Positions 24,932-35,421 of a DNA stretch of 64,000 nucleotides are shown piece after piece. A program made the position numbers and the translations under genes. Each line of letters begins with the position of its first letter. Position 1 is the stretch's first letter. The notes beneath the pieces are model-generated. The model did not search any database and was not told where the DNA came from. It worked only from the letters and a program-made list of their open reading frames with translations. The stretch covers positions 2,294,001 to 2,358,000 of the forward strand of contig JACONQ010000011.1 in assembly GCA_014281115.1 (NCBI GenBank). The letters are read 5' to 3'. This stretch comes from Laburnicola sp. R22_1 (lineage: Eukaryota; Ascomycota; Dothideomycetes; Pleosporales; Didymosphaeriaceae).

Positions 24932-25108
24932 TATATAGGGGCTAAGCGCCCTTCTATAGTTACTTAGTCTACTACTTTAGAGTTCTAGGTCTATACTTCT
25001 ACTAAGCTAGAAGTATATATAAGTCTATAGCTAGAGTTACTATTAAACTCTATTAAATTTATAAGTTTACTTAGGCAACTCTAATCTCTTAGTCTAAAGC
25101 CCCTTACA
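24932..25108 (+). repeat. Gypsy 3' LTR
   Basis: Partner of 5674-5849. It keeps GGGGCTAAGCGCCC near its start and ends AAAGCCCCTTACA, and is followed by CTCTACTTAG, the resumed R3 sequence. Confidence 0.85.
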
Positions 25109-25132
25109 CTCTACTTAGTAATTAATTATAAA

Positions 25133-25255
25133 GTATGTGGCGTTAAAATAACTACCTAGGGGTAGCACGACAAAGGCTTTTATCTTAAATAATATAAAAA
25201 AAATGGAGAGCCCCCTACTTAGTAATTAAAAAGAGCGTACAAAAGGTAATTACTA
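25133..25255 (-). repeat. R3 repeat, inverted partner of 25711-25819
   Basis: Begins TATGTGGCGTTAA and contains CTACCTAGGGGTAG (hairpin), AAAGGCTTTTATCTTAAATA and AAAGAGCGTACAAAAGGTAA. The outer ends of this copy and the one at 25711-25819 mirror each other (TGTGGCGTTAA / TTAACACCACACA, both next to TA), so they may be terminal repeats of a 690-bp element. Confidence 0.75.
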
Positions 25256-25710
25256 AAAAAGAAATATAAAGTATAATACTAGTAATTATCTAAAACTTAT
25301 AGACTATAAAAGATTAATAAAATAAAAATTTATCTAGAAATTCTAGTTTATTTTATAAAAGTAACTATTTAATAATTTAAATTTCTACCTTAGCATCTAC
25401 CTCTATAATTACGTCTAAAGAAGCTAGAAATGCTAAAGGTTTAAAGTTAGAATTTTCTAGCTCTTTATATAAGTCTTTTTCTTCTTCTTCTTCTTCTTTT
25501 TCTTTTGTATAAGTATTAATAAAACCTATTTTCTTCCTAGAAAAGTAATCCTTATTATATATATTAAGCATATTTAGAAAATAGATATCCTCTCTTATAT
25601 GGTATTCTTTATTATTATAAAAGTTCTTTTTATTAAAAAGAACCTCTTTATAGTTATTAATTTCTTTAGGTGTAGTAAGAAACTTAGATAAAAAGCTTCT
25701 TATAAAATCT
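25256..25710. other. DNA between inverted R3 copies
   Basis: About 455 bp of AT-rich sequence, less TAG-dense than its neighbours. A 64-codon minus-strand frame (25377-25571) with a Glu-rich run is present, but it matches no family I know. Treated as interior of a possible R3-bounded element. Confidence 0.4.
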
Positions 25711-25819
25711 ACCTTTTACGCTCTTTTTAATTACTAAGTAGGGGCTCTGCTTTTTTATTATATTATTTAAGATAAAAGCCTTTGTCGTTCTACCCTAGGG
25801 AGAATTAACACCACACATA
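25711..25819 (+). repeat. R3 repeat
   Basis: ACCTTTTACGCTC, then AAGTAGGGGCTCTGCTTTTT (hairpin), TTTAAGATAAAAGCCTTTGT, and the end TTAACACCACACATA. Confidence 0.75.
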
Positions 25820-26324
25820 AAATCTATAGTATATTAGTATAAAGTAGAAATAGTTATTAATAGTAGGAGGGATTTCTACTATTATTGTAATATTTTTATT
25901 AGAAACCCCTTAGTCGCAAAAACAAAACCTATAAATAGTTATAGAAGTTACTTACTATAGTCTTTAAAAAGAATACTTATATAAATAAGATAAGTATTAA
26001 GACTTTTAAATGTGTTATAGAGTTCTAAGTCTTTATTACTATCTTTTATAATAAATAAGTACTCTAGATCGATTTTACTATTTTATAATAGACCTATTAA
26101 TAGTTAGTAATAAAGTTTAAGAAGGAGAAGAAAATATAAACTTACATAGAGTAGAATTATATCTAGTATTATTATAATACTTAAGTCTTTTTAATAATAA
26201 ATAATTCTTAGAGTATTAAGATACTCTATTATAAAAGAGCTATTTTTAGTGTTTAAGCTCTTATAGTTATTAATTATAGCCTTAATAGTAGAGTCTAACT
26301 TAGTAGACTTTACTATAGTACTAT

Positions 26325-26427
26325 CGCTCTTTTTAATTACTAAGCAGGGGCTTTGCTTTTTTATTATATTATTTAAGATAAAAGCCTTTATCGTTGTACC
26401 CCTAGGTAGTTAATTTAATAACACATA
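26325..26427 (+). repeat. R3 repeat
   Basis: Same core as 25711-25819 (AAGCAGGGGCTTTGCTTTTT hairpin, CTACC-like CCTAGGTAG, TAACACATA end). It is diverged and has no inverted partner immediately adjacent. Confidence 0.7.
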
Positions 26428-26474
26428 GTACTACTAAAGTAAGGCTTAGATAGAGTAGATATTTTAATAATAAC

Positions 26475-26608
<134 letters not shown>

Positions 26609-26689
26609 TATAATATATAAAGTAGTTATTAACTTAAAAGTTAAGAAAAGAATAAAAGAAGAAAAGGTTCTTATATAGACATACTACTT

Positions 26690-27265
26690 ATTCTAGAATA
26701 TTCTTAGCTTATAAATCTAAACTTCTATTACTAATATAGAAGTTTCTAGATTATACTAGAATAGATTATAAATATAGTATATTATTAATATAGATTAATA
26801 ATTTTAAAACTCTAGAAATTTCTACCTAGTTCTAGAAAATTCTATTAGTAATTATAAGCTTATTATTAATACTTAGTAATATTTAATTACTAATAGGACT
26901 TTCTAGAATTAAGTAGACTAGTCTAGAAATTTATAATTATTAATATAGATTAGTAATTAAGAAAGTTCTAGAAGTTTCTTAAAGTTGCTACTTAGTTCTA
27001 GATAATTCTATTAGTAATTATAAGCTTATTACTAATAAAACTTTCTAGAATCTAATAGACTATTTTAGAAATTTATTATTACTAATATAGATTAGTATTT
27101 AAGAAAGTTCTAGAAGTTTCTTAAAGTTTCTACTTAGTTCTAGAAGATTCTATTAGTAATTATAAGTCTATTACTAAGAATTAGTAATATCTAATTACTA
27201 ATAGAAGTCTCTAGAATACTATAGACTATTCTAGAAGCTTTATATTATTAATATAGATTAGTAAT
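26690..27265. repeat. About 130-bp degenerate tandem repeat
   Basis: Four or so units sharing TTCTAGAAATTTATTATTAC-like blocks, CTAATATAGATTAGTA, AAGAAAGTTCTAGAAGTTTC and TTCTATTAGTAATTATAAGC. No coding potential. Confidence 0.7.
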
Positions 27266-27414
27266 ATAAGAAGAAGATTATATAAAGAGTACTTCTCTTC
27301 CTTTTACTTATCTATTATAAGTTACTTTTTATAATACTTTTATATCTTTTACTTTATATATTTTTAAAGCGTTATATTTACTACTTTATATTATAAACTC
27401 TCTACTACTATAAC

Positions 27415-27640
27415 TATTTTATAAGCTAGTTTTTATAAGGTATATTTTAGAAGTTATTCTTTAGCTTTACTTTATAAGTTATACTTTATAAGTTACTTTT
27501 TATAAGTTATATATTATAAGTTACTTTTTATAAGTTATACCTTATAAGTTACGTTTTATAAGTTATACTTTATAAGTTACTTATTATAAGTTATACTTTA
27601 TAAGTTACCTTTTATAGCTATTCTGTATAAGTTTAGCTTT
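27415..27640. repeat. Short tandem repeat of TATAAGTTAC units
   Basis: About 14 copies of a 13-16 bp unit (TTATAAGTTACTTT, TTATAAGTTATACT), a minisatellite. No gene. Confidence 0.85.
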
Positions 27641-27662
27641 AAAACTAATTTACTTTTATTTA

Positions 27663-27771
27663 TATGTGGCGTTATATAACTACCTAGTGCACGATAAAGG
27701 CTTTTATCTTAAATAACATAAAAGAAAGCAAAGCCCTTATAGTAACTAAAAAGAGCGTACAAAAGGTAATA
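27663..27771 (-). repeat. R3 repeat, left of the hAT transposase
   Basis: TATGTGGCGTTATATAACTACCTA...AAAGGCTTTTATCTTAAATA...AAAGAGCGTACAAAAGGTAA. With the plus-oriented R3 ending at 30069 it encloses the hAT transposase block. Confidence 0.75.
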
Positions 27772-27869
27772 ATTATAAACAAAAGCTTTATTTATATACT
27801 TTAATAACTTATCTATTTTTATAAAATAATTAATATGGAAAATATTAGTAATAAAGTTTCATTAATTCT

Positions 27870-29640
27870 CCTAATTTTACTTTACCTTCGAGAAGATAAA
27901 TAAATTAGTTAAAAATAGCTTTTATAGAGAGTTATTACCTATTAAAGAAGGAGATAATAAAAGAATTTTAATTAATTGTAATAATTATGTTTATATTACT
28001 AAATCTAGTTAGTCTATTAATACTAGTAATTTAAAAAGATACTACGAAAAGAAACATCCTAGATTATTATTAAATAATAGTATAGAAAAAGTATAGAAAG
28101 TAGTTCTAATTTAGAAGAAAGTAGTTTTTCTACTAATTTATCTACTAGTAGTCTTGTACTAATCTTTTAAGACAAAGATCTAGTTTTGTATTATTTAGTA
28201 GCGAAGACTATAGAAGATTTTTATTACACTTTATAATTAGTAATAATTTACCTTTTAGTTTAGTAGAAAGTAATAGTTTTAATAATTTATTAAAATATCT
28301 AAAAGATAATTTACCTACTATTAGTAGACGTATTCTAAAAGAGAATTTAGATATATTATATTAAGAGAAAGCTAAGGATACTAAACTTTTACTAAATAAT
28401 AATAATAGTAGATTTTCTATTACGTTAGACGAATGGAATTCTAGTAATAATATAGACTTTTTAGCTATTACTATACAATATTATAATATTAATTTTAAAC
28501 TAGAAAACTTTTTTAAAATTTAAGACTTTAAATAGTATTGAGGCCTATACTAGCCCTATTGTGTATAATTTTCTAAATACTATTTTAAAAGAGTATTAAA
28601 TAAGAAAAAGAAATTATCTATTACTAGAAATAATGCCTCCCCTATTAATAGCTTAGTAGAAATAAGAAGTTATATTTATAAAGAAATCCGCGGTTGCAAC
28701 TTCGCGATTTACTATAGCTTTCTACTAGTTCACTAGTTAAGAGATAATATATAACTTAGTTATACTAGATAGCAAACTATCTATTAACTACTATTAATAA
28801 TACTACTGTAAAGAAAGTTAATAATAAAATTATTATTATTTTATATATATTTTATTGCTACAACTATATGCTAGGTACTAGATTTTAGTGCCTTCTATTT
28901 TACTTCTCTCTATGTAAGGTGCGAACTCGACCTTAGTTAGAATCTCTATACAACAAAAATATTTAATAATTATAAAGAAAAATATAATATAGATATAATA
29001 GATACTAAATATATAGCACATATTTTAAATATAACTATTAATACCTTTTTATCTTATACTTTTTTTACTTCTAATAATACTAAAAAACTTAATAATACTA
29101 TAAATAATTTAAGAAATAGAAATTCTAATTTAGAAAGTTTCTATATCACTATTAATACGTTGCCTAATACTATAAGAAGTATTATTAATGCTATTAGATA
29201 TTATCACTTTTTAAAAAACAACTTTAAAACAATAGTAAAAGAGAGAAATCCTAATAAAAATAGCATGGAAATTTTAATTTAAGATAATAGTACTAGGTAG
29301 CTTTCTACGTATAATATGCTTAATAGATTTATTAATTTTAAAGAAGAAATAAATATTTTATTAAAGAAACTAAGTGAATCTACTAATTATAAAAAGAATA
29401 ATATTAATATAGATACTTATTTTATTAGTAACAAAGAATAGAATTATTTAATTTTTATTAGAGATATTTTAGAAACCTTTAAAAGACCTACTATAAAACT
29501 ATAGGCTAGTAATTATTCTACTATTTTTATACTATACCTTATATAACTAAAGTTATATAAAATTTAGAACGTTATATAGAACTTAGTATTAGCTTTAAAA
29601 ATAAATTTTATTAATACTAGTACTATATAGTTTATAATCG
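27870..29640 (+). pseudogene. hAT transposase remnant, split by R1-C
   Basis: Plus-strand translation through stops shows a BED-type zinc finger end (SNLKRYYEKKHP, about 28030-28065), the hAT motif ITLDEWNSSNNIDFLAIT (about 28420-28475) and, after R1-C, a decayed version of the TRWNSTYDML motif (TRQLSTYNMLNR, about 29290-29330). The order and spacing fit the hAT superfamily. The C-terminal dimerisation domain is missing: the frame runs into R3 copies at 29648. Stops at former CAG/CAA/TGG codons and the R1-C insertion make it non-functional. It is the best candidate for the original gene of the element bounded at 5067 and 30157. Confidence 0.8.
28687..28965 (+). mobile_element. R1 retroposon, copy C, 5'-truncated
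   Basis: 279 bp corresponding to the last quarter of R1-A (from the CTCTACTATAGC region to AAGATCTTTA). Flanks are ATATTTATAAAGAAA (28672-28686) and ATAATTATAAAGAAA (28966-28980), a 15-bp duplication with one mismatch. Loss of the 5' end with a duplication still present is the hallmark of incomplete target-primed reverse transcription. It lies inside the hAT transposase. Confidence 0.85.
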
Positions 29641-29647
29641 TATTTTT

Positions 29648-29763
29648 GTAACTACCTTTTTACGCTTTTTTAATTACTAAGTAGAGGGCTCTACTTTTTT
29701 TATTATATTATTTAAGATAAAAGTCTTTATCGTTCTACCCCTAGGTAGATAATTTAATAATAT
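29648..29763 (+). repeat. R3 repeat
   Basis: GTAACTACCTTTTTACGC, AAGTAGAGGGCTCTACTTTT hairpin, TTTAAGATAAAAGTCTTTAT and CTACCCCTAGGTAG hairpin. Confidence 0.75.
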
Positions 29764-29950
29764 ATATAGTATATAATAAACTATTAAGGTTTTATATTTT
29801 ATATTATTATATATTATATTATATATTATTTATCATTTAAACATACTAGCTTTAAAGCTAAATTATAAGCTAACTATAATAGTTATTACTAAAGTTCTAA
29901 TATATAAATTTTTAGTTTTTTCTATAGATTATATAAATATCTTTTTTTTT

Positions 29951-30069
29951 GTGATTACCTTTTTCACGCTCTTTTTGATTACTAAGCAGGGGCTCTGCTT
30001 TTTTGTCATGTTATTTAAGATGAAAGCCTTTGTCGTCCTACCCCTAGGTAGATTAATTAACGCCACATA
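29951..30069 (+). repeat. R3 repeat, best-preserved copy
   Basis: The least RIP-altered copy, about 119 bp: starts GTGATTACCTTTTTCACGCT, holds the hairpin arms AAGCAG...CTGCTT and CTACCCCTAGGTAG, and ends TTAACGCCACATA. It is useful as the reference for the family. It lies just inside the hAT right end. Confidence 0.8.
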
Positions 30070-30095
30070 AAAATATAATTTATATTAAGTTCTAT

Positions 30096-30157
30096 TATTT
30101 TACTCATGAGTAAACTGAGCGACGCTCTGAGTAATCGCTCAGTTTCCCCCATCACTG
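30096..30157 (-). repeat. hAT right terminal inverted repeat
   Basis: Read inward on the minus strand: CAGTGATGGGGG, then TGAGCGA, two more GAGCG-type motifs and GTTTACTCATGAGTAAAAT, mirroring 5067-5180. The inner palindrome corresponds to the one ending near 5180. Confidence 0.88.
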
Positions 30158-30165
30158 GCTACGGG
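30158..30165. repeat. Target site duplication, right copy
   Basis: GCTACGGG, identical to 5059-5066. Confidence 0.92.
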
Positions 30166-32547
30166 AGAACCCCATAAAACACCTCGTCCGCCGTGCGACG
30201 TGCAGCTTTCTTCTCCCGCCCGTGCAGCTTTGACTCATCGCGTCGGGCAGCACTGAGCCAGCGTGACTCCGCGCTCCTCCGCGCTCCTCCGCTGCCCAGA
30301 CCGCTCTTCCGGCGACCGTCGTCTCCCCGCTCCCAGGGATGCTGGTGCGAGTCTGCCATGGCACCGTCGTCTACCTGCCAGCCAACAGCCGTGCAGACCA
30401 GCGCCAACCCGCTGCTCACATGACTAGAAGCTCATGCGGGCTTGGGCACTTTGTCCCTCGTGCGCCGCTGCTCCACGACGGACTCGTCGCCGTGTGCTGG
30501 CAAGCGGCGAATCAGGTCGTGTAGACGGCCTCCAACGGCCTCTCGCCAACCGTTAGCCGGCCATGCATGAATCTACCGTTGCACCGCGACCTGGCAGAAC
30601 TTTGCGACCGTCCGACACCTGACCGCCCTGAACGGAGCCGGTAGAATGGTCCCTTCGGGCCTCAACTCTTCGTATCAAACCCGTCCAGGCGTGCATCCTG
30701 CCGCGGACGCTCTGCCAATCGAGCAGGTTGCACATCCATCACTTGACTGCAGCGGAGGCGTTGGAATCATGACTAGACATAGTAGAGCCGCTCACAGGTG
30801 CAACATCTCAGATTGGCCGTCCAGGAACCACATCCTTCTGACTACGGCAGCCTCATCCAGAATCCGGGTTCGCCTTTGCTGCGTGTGCCCAAGCCAGAGC
30901 GAACACGGGACACAGGTTGGTAGTGGATACCGCGAACGAATCCTAGACTAAGATCCGCGCTGTCAGGTGAGCTTCCTACGCGTAGAGGGTACCTGCTGCT
31001 TGAGGCCTATTCGCGGAGCGATCATGTATTGACTACAGTGCTCGGTAACCAATCGCATGCCATAGACGCCGTATTTCGTCCAAAGGGGAAATAGCCCAGC
31101 CGTCCTAGCTTTCGACCCAACATGGCTAATTATGGGACTTTTATTGTGAGCTAATTAGCTTCAATCACACCATGGCGGGTTGCGGATGAAGGAGACGGAT
31201 GCACGAAATCCAACCCACATGGCCCCTGCCATCCAGAACCTCGTCCACGCCTGATAAGCCCTACGATTGGACGGCATGTGGGGTTAATCTAAAGCTTGTC
31301 ATGCGAAATCCGACTCCATCGACATGTCTCGTACCACTAACGCTGCAATCCCGCGCAAAGGTGGCCATGGTGCCTTGGTCGCGTCGCTTCTCTATGTCGC
31401 ACCCTAGCAAACCTGAGTCGCACCGTCGCCGACAGAGGGAGAAGTCGTCTTTGGACCGACCTGCCCGGTTTGGCTATTGTGCGATCAGATTGCTCGTCTT
31501 CGCGACCGCTCGGCGGTGGCAATGATCACGGCAGCTAGGCGAGTGACTTGGTCGACATGGAACCCGCGTGCTCTTCAGCGCCGCCAATGATGTAGGCAGA
31601 GAGCGGAGCGTACAAGAAGTCCATGCTTATAGCGCGTCGTACTCGGCACGGTGAAGGCATGTCATGGGTCGTCTATTGGCGGGACAGACGCAACGAAGGG
31701 AGTGTACAGTATCACGAGTACTGTACATCCTTCGGTGCCGACGCCGAAGCGGAGTTCGTAATCTGCAGTCCCAGTACACTGGATTCCAATTGCTGCAACT
31801 GCAGGCTCTACATATGCGCTTGGCAATACTGCAGCTTCACGGATCGACGTTGGCCAAGGCGAGCAGCAACGTCCACGGGAAGGTCAGTTACCGCATCCGC
31901 TGCAAGTGTTCGATCTTACCCACGCCGCTTTCGTACAGGTTGCTCTGGTAATTGTGCTTGGGGTGGTTGGGATCAAGAAGGGACCAATACTAAATCTACC
32001 TAAAATGGGTCATTTAGTGCTAAAAAAGCCATGCGGGGCTGCTATTCCCAACATGGCCCCATGCAGGACGCACAGGGTGGCAGGAGGTCTGAGCTGGCGG
32101 GTATTTTGGACGCAAAAATAGCTCCACACTAACAAATGCCCCAAATTCCGAACCTCAATCTGCAGGTAGCCATCATTCAACCAATCACTATCCTGTACGC
32201 TCGACCAATATGCCGTTCACACATCTTTCCCGTTGGAGGATCCCATTTGACCGCCTGGACTACTCCAAGAATAGATCCGGCTCAATTTACCATGATTGTG
32301 CCCTTTGTGGCACTCTTAAGGTACAAAACCTTCATCGCCCTTCTCCAGGAAAGGCAGTCTTCCATAATTTGCTCCGGCCCCTCTCTCACTTCGAAGCTGG
32401 CTTCGAAATACCTATCTTTAATTAAGAGCAACCCTGGTCGACCTTTGCGAGCCTGTCCCTTACGATCCCTCCCGCTGCGCGCCTTAGTCCTTATTGCCGC
32501 ATTGTTTACTAAACCACCTTGCTGGGCCCGAAGTACATGAGCTGTCC
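30166..32547. other. Upstream region of the Zn2Cys6 gene, no gene seen
   Basis: GC-balanced, single-copy-looking DNA. Open frames exist on both strands, but none shows a domain or a consistent splice structure. It would have been continuous with 3762-5066 before the hAT insertion and probably holds promoter and 5' UTR of the transcription factor gene. Confidence 0.55.
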
Positions 32548-34607
32548 ATGTCCTCCTCTTCAGCGCCATCGTCTGCTGGCAAATATTCTGCAAACATGGT
32601 CGGAACAGCAAACGCTGCCAACGCGGCGAAGCAAGCTGCTGCAAAAATGCACCGTCGCTCACGGACAGGCAAGTCATACTTTTCTGCTGCGCAGCAGGGA
32701 TCCCCGCGTTTTGGACTCAGCTAACGAACGACTCCGTAGGATGCTTCACATGTCGCCTGCGAAGAAAGAAGTGCGATGAGGCAAAGTCCTCATGTCGCGC
32801 ATGCAAGCACCTCGGATTAAAATGCGAATATAAAAGACCAATGTGGTGGAGCAGCCACGAGACACGCAAGTCCCAGAAAGAAGTTATCAAGAACATCATC
32901 AAGCGCACCAAGCTCCAAGAGAAGAATGCACAAGGCGTTGGGATGAGCGCAACGACACCACCAGGCCTCTGCCACTCCTTGCCAACGTCCGACACCTATT
33001 CAGATGGTCTAGGCTGCACACGTGCGCCGTCCGTCGACTCACAGATCTCTTTAGACTACAACTTCAACGGCGTATCCACGCCCGGCCTATACGATCCCGT
33101 CTCGATGCCGCCGCCCATGTTCGCGCCTTCTTTCCACCACCCTGGGCAGTTCGCCCCCTACGAAGTCGACATCAAAACCGACAGCCAGATATTCATTGAC
33201 GATATCCCGACGAGACGGGATTCCACCATTTCCACGTTCAGCACGTATCAGACACCACCCATCACCGGCCACCCGTTCCCAACAGAGAACTGGATACAAC
33301 AGGATTACTTTGAAAGCCGTCGGGAGTCCTTCGCAGAAGAGCCTCTAGATTTCCAGGTCTTCGATTTTCCCCACGGGTCTTTTAGCCCATCGCATCAGTC
33401 AATGATCCAGGTCGACGAATGCGACCAGCACTTGCTCAATCACTTCATCGAAAATGTTCTCCGGCTTATATTCCCTATTCTAGAAGTAAACCAGCACGGT
33501 TCAGCACGCTCGGATGTCATCCTCCCCGCATTGGCGTCAAATAAGACCTACCTCCACTGCTGTTTGAGCATTGCTGCTTGGCACCTCAAGGCTACCGAAC
33601 GGATACAAGGCGAGCAAATCGACAACGACGTTATGCGCCACCGCTACGCCGCGATCAAGGAACTCTGCGAAGCGTTGAATCGCGACACCGACCATGTGCA
33701 GATCCTAGAGGCTACCCTCGGCATGATCTTCTTCCAGTGTTCAGTTGGTCGCCCGGATGACAGCCTACGAGACATCCCATGGCACCAGCATTTCCAGGCC
33801 GCCACGCAGTTGATTCAGAAGCTTGATCTTCCGTCGCATCTTGTCTCATTGAACGGGCAGCCACACTCCCAACCACCATTCAACATGACGCTCGCGTCAT
33901 GGATCGATATCTTCGGTGCGACCATGCTCGGCAGGACTCCCGCGTTCGCAGACACTTACCGCGAGAAACTCATTGCGGATGCGCCATCTGGCCTCGCTGA
34001 GCTCATGGGCTGCGAAGACAGGATCATGTACCTGATCTCGGAAATTGCATGCCTCGAGGCGCTGAAGCTCGACAAGATGGATGAGGTGCAACTTTGCGCT
34101 CACATCAAGCTTCTTGGTGACCAAATTAGCCTATCTGAGCCGCCACCGGCAACTGTTCAAAACCCGTACTCTTCTACTGGTGCAATCCGACCGAAGCAAC
34201 TCAGCAGCAACATGACGGCAGTGTTCCGCCTGGCTGCCCGCATCTATCTATGCAGCTTGGTCCCCGACTTTGATCGCACTCAGGCAAGCATCGCCAACTT
34301 GATCAACGCTTTGAGCGATGCGATGGAGTATGTTCCTGCGGGTCCTGACGGTTTCGACAGTTCTCTCGTGTGGCCCCTTCTGGTTGCCGGGTCTGTCTCG
34401 CTACCCAACTCGTCCTTCCGCACCATGTTCTCAGAAAGAGCTAACCGACTGGGCGAGGCGTCGGACTTTGGCTCATTTGGCAGGATAAAAGAATTACTCA
34501 AAGATGTGTGGCGCGTCAACGACGACGCCCTCGCAAATGGCGACAAACAGAGTGTCCACTGGCGGGACATGATGCGACAGAAGGGTTGGGATTTCCTGTT
34601 GATCTAG
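32548..34607 (+). CDS. Zn2Cys6 transcription factor
   Basis: Two exons, 32548-32668 and 32740-34607, give 662 residues. Splicing joins a basic N-terminus to a perfect zinc binuclear cluster at residues 42-69 (C-X2-C-X6-C-X6-C-X2-C-X6-C, GCFTCRLRRKKCDE). A basic linker and a Ser/Pro/Thr-rich stretch follow, then the long helical regulatory region typical of the Fungal_trans_2/DUF3468 group (about residues 220-660), ending in the family-like WRDMMRQKGWDFLLI. The 71-bp intron uses a GC donor (ACAG|GCAAGT), with a CTAAC branch and CCGTAG acceptor; no GT donor keeps the cluster intact. The start at 32548 was chosen because it is in frame and gives a typical Ser-rich N-terminus; an ATG at 32596 is a possible alternative. 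It is expected to act in the nucleus on CGG-type sites. Targets cannot be inferred; the gene lies next to the transposon nest. Confidence 0.88.
32669..32739 (+). other. GC-AG intron in the Zn2Cys6 gene
   Basis: 71 bp, donor G|GCAAGT, branch-like GCTAAC at 32720-32725, acceptor TAG at 32737-32739. The phase joins R-T-G-C-F-T-C exactly. Confidence 0.8.
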
Positions 34608-35421
34608 AAATCTTGGCCCGACTGCTGGACAGCATCCCGGTCTGTACGGTCAGCCCCTCCCCTTCCTTCTCTTCTTGTCGCGACCGACGTGGGCCTGGTC
34701 CCTCGGTACCACCGCAAAACGCATCGGTCGCTCTTTTCTGCATATATTATTACCTTTACCACGCATTATACCCCACAATGTAATTTTTATACCGGGCGGA
34801 CATCTGGAGGAGCCAGCACAGCATTTAGGGAAGCTACGGTGGCATCTTCTGGTAGCATGAAAGGCGTTGGAGGAATTTACGGGTGATGATATTACGGCTG
34901 ACTGAATGTCCTGCAAGCGCTGGCAGGCATCGGGTGGAAATGGGAAGGGCATGTAAGCTGAAGCTAGTGCAGCTTCATTGCATACATGGTATATCATAGT
35001 CGAAGGGTTCCGCAGGAGCTGGAGGACGAGCTCAGGGACCCCGCAGCATCAGTGAATGAAATCAGTGACTCAAAGCTTGCGACCAAGTGTCAAATGCCGT
35101 TCCACCGCCATGCGCTGCTGTGATTGGCCGCCACACTTTGCCTCCGCAAGTGGCGCGCGTCCCGACTGCATATGTTGCTAAATATAGGACAAAGACGGTC
35201 GGGAAGATTCGAAGCTGTTGCTGGATATCCTCAGGCACTTCGGAAACGCGGAGATCGAGAGACACCAGACCGTCTCGCATTCTCGACGACCAAAACGGCT
35301 CTAGCCTGCCAATTTCTCGGGTTCATTAACGTGTAGCACTTTAAAGGGCATCCCGCCCCCACCGTGTATACAGCGCCCGTCAGTAACGCGTTCTCGCCGC
35401 ACGCTCGTCCTCGACGCCCCA
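34608..35421. other. Intergenic, TF 3' end to next gene's promoter
   Basis: No coding signal supported. It holds a pyrimidine-rich stretch after the stop and a GC-rich stretch upstream of 35422. Confidence 0.55.

Larger units (their letters stand above)
5674..25108 (+). mobile_element. Ty3/gypsy LTR retrotransposon (with nested insertions)
   Basis: LTRs of 176-177 bp at 5674-5849 and 24932-25108 share termini of the type TGTAAGGGGC...GCCCCTTACA. A strong polypurine tract (24911-24931) precedes the right LTR, giving plus orientation. The flanks are TCCTA and CTCTA, each one transition from CCCTA, the base run found in intact R3 copies, so the 5-bp duplication was apparently CCCTA. Without the LTR element at 10474-17330, the Tc1/mariner-type element at 17496-19629 and R1-B at 20318-23700, about 7 kb remains, normal for gypsy. 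Gag, protease, RT and integrase remains lie at 6.3-10.4 kb, full of stops. Confidence 0.85.

Noticed and set aside
25377..25571. 64-codon minus-strand frame with a Glu run as a gene
   Set aside because: No recognisable domain, the Glu run derives from a TTC/TCT repeat, and it lies in repeat DNA.
26690..27640. Centromere-like satellite
   Set aside because: Only a few degenerate units are present within a dated transposon nest that is flanked by genes on both sides; nothing specific to centromeres.
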